Shown here piece by piece: positions 5,199 to 5,240 of a stretch of 5,240 nt of DNA. Made by a program: the position numbers and the translations under genes. The notes under the pieces were generated by a model that saw nothing but the letters and a program-made list of their open reading frames with translations, was not told the DNA's origin and searched no databases. Location: assembly GCA_018894595.1 (NCBI GenBank), contig JAHIPN010000405.1, positions 1 to 5,240 of the forward strand, written 5' to 3'. The stretch comes from a bacterium. Lineage in GTDB: Bacteria; Atribacterota; JS1; SB-45; 34-128. Position 1 is the first letter of the stretch, and each line of letters opens with the position of its first letter.

Positions 5199-5235
5199 AT
5201 GATTGATGTGTGCCTTAGAAACGCACAAAAATCAT
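5199..5235. other. Imperfect hairpin downstream of fapR
   Basis: Arms 5199-5212 and 5222-5235 can pair at 11 of 14 positions plus one G-U, around a 9-nt loop (5213-5221). The outer ATGATT/AATCAT and the inner GTG/CAC-type pairs are the firm parts. No T-run follows on the plus strand, so it is not a convincing terminator. The sequence CCTCCT at 5190-5195, just upstream, is complementary to a Shine-Dalgarno site. The 75-bp tail after fapR shows no coding start that continues to the window edge. Confidence 0.45.
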
Positions 5236-5240
5236 AATAA

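Overview
The window is A+T-rich bacterial DNA with compact, conserved housekeeping genes and good Shine-Dalgarno sites. TmcAL (YlbM-type), an adjacent pta-ackA pair, rpmF and FapR together point to a low-GC Bacillota (Clostridia-like) chromosome, or to a lineage sharing this gene order such as Atribacterota. The sequence alone does not settle the phylum. Nothing here looks like a phage, plasmid, transposon, CRISPR array or defence island.

Layout. Positions 1-133 are non-coding and hold three short runs with a 7-nt period. tmcAL (134-1456, minus strand) encodes the ligase that makes N4-acetylcytidine in tRNA-Met from acetate and ATP. A 102-bp divergent spacer with promoter-like boxes separates it from pta (1559-2560) and ackA (2590-3939), the phosphotransacetylase-acetate kinase pair. 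The 193-bp gap after ackA, where many relatives carry yceD (DUF177), contains two arrays with an 8-nt period that together form a long imperfect inverted repeat. rpmF (4133-4330, ribosomal protein L32) follows and ends in a strong intrinsic terminator (4372-4412). fapR (4572-5165) has its own sigma-70-type promoter and, just downstream of the predicted start point, two overlapping FapR-like operator dyads. The last 75 bp contain a hairpin but no recognisable gene start; plsX would be the expected next gene.

How the genes fit together. Pta and AckA interconvert acetyl-CoA, acetyl phosphate and acetate with formation of ATP. TmcAL consumes acetate directly. FapR senses malonyl-CoA, which is made from acetyl-CoA, and represses lipid synthesis genes. 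The window therefore gathers users and sensors of the acetyl-CoA/acetate pool beside a ribosomal protein gene, an arrangement also seen in other low-GC bacteria.

The genes are ordinary in identity. The points worth a second look are the 7- and 8-nt periodic intergenic arrays, the long inverted repeat behind ackA, the tandem FapR-like operators, the extended and somewhat divergent AckA, and two changed positions in the FapR ligand pocket. I found no convincing evidence of an entirely new biological system.
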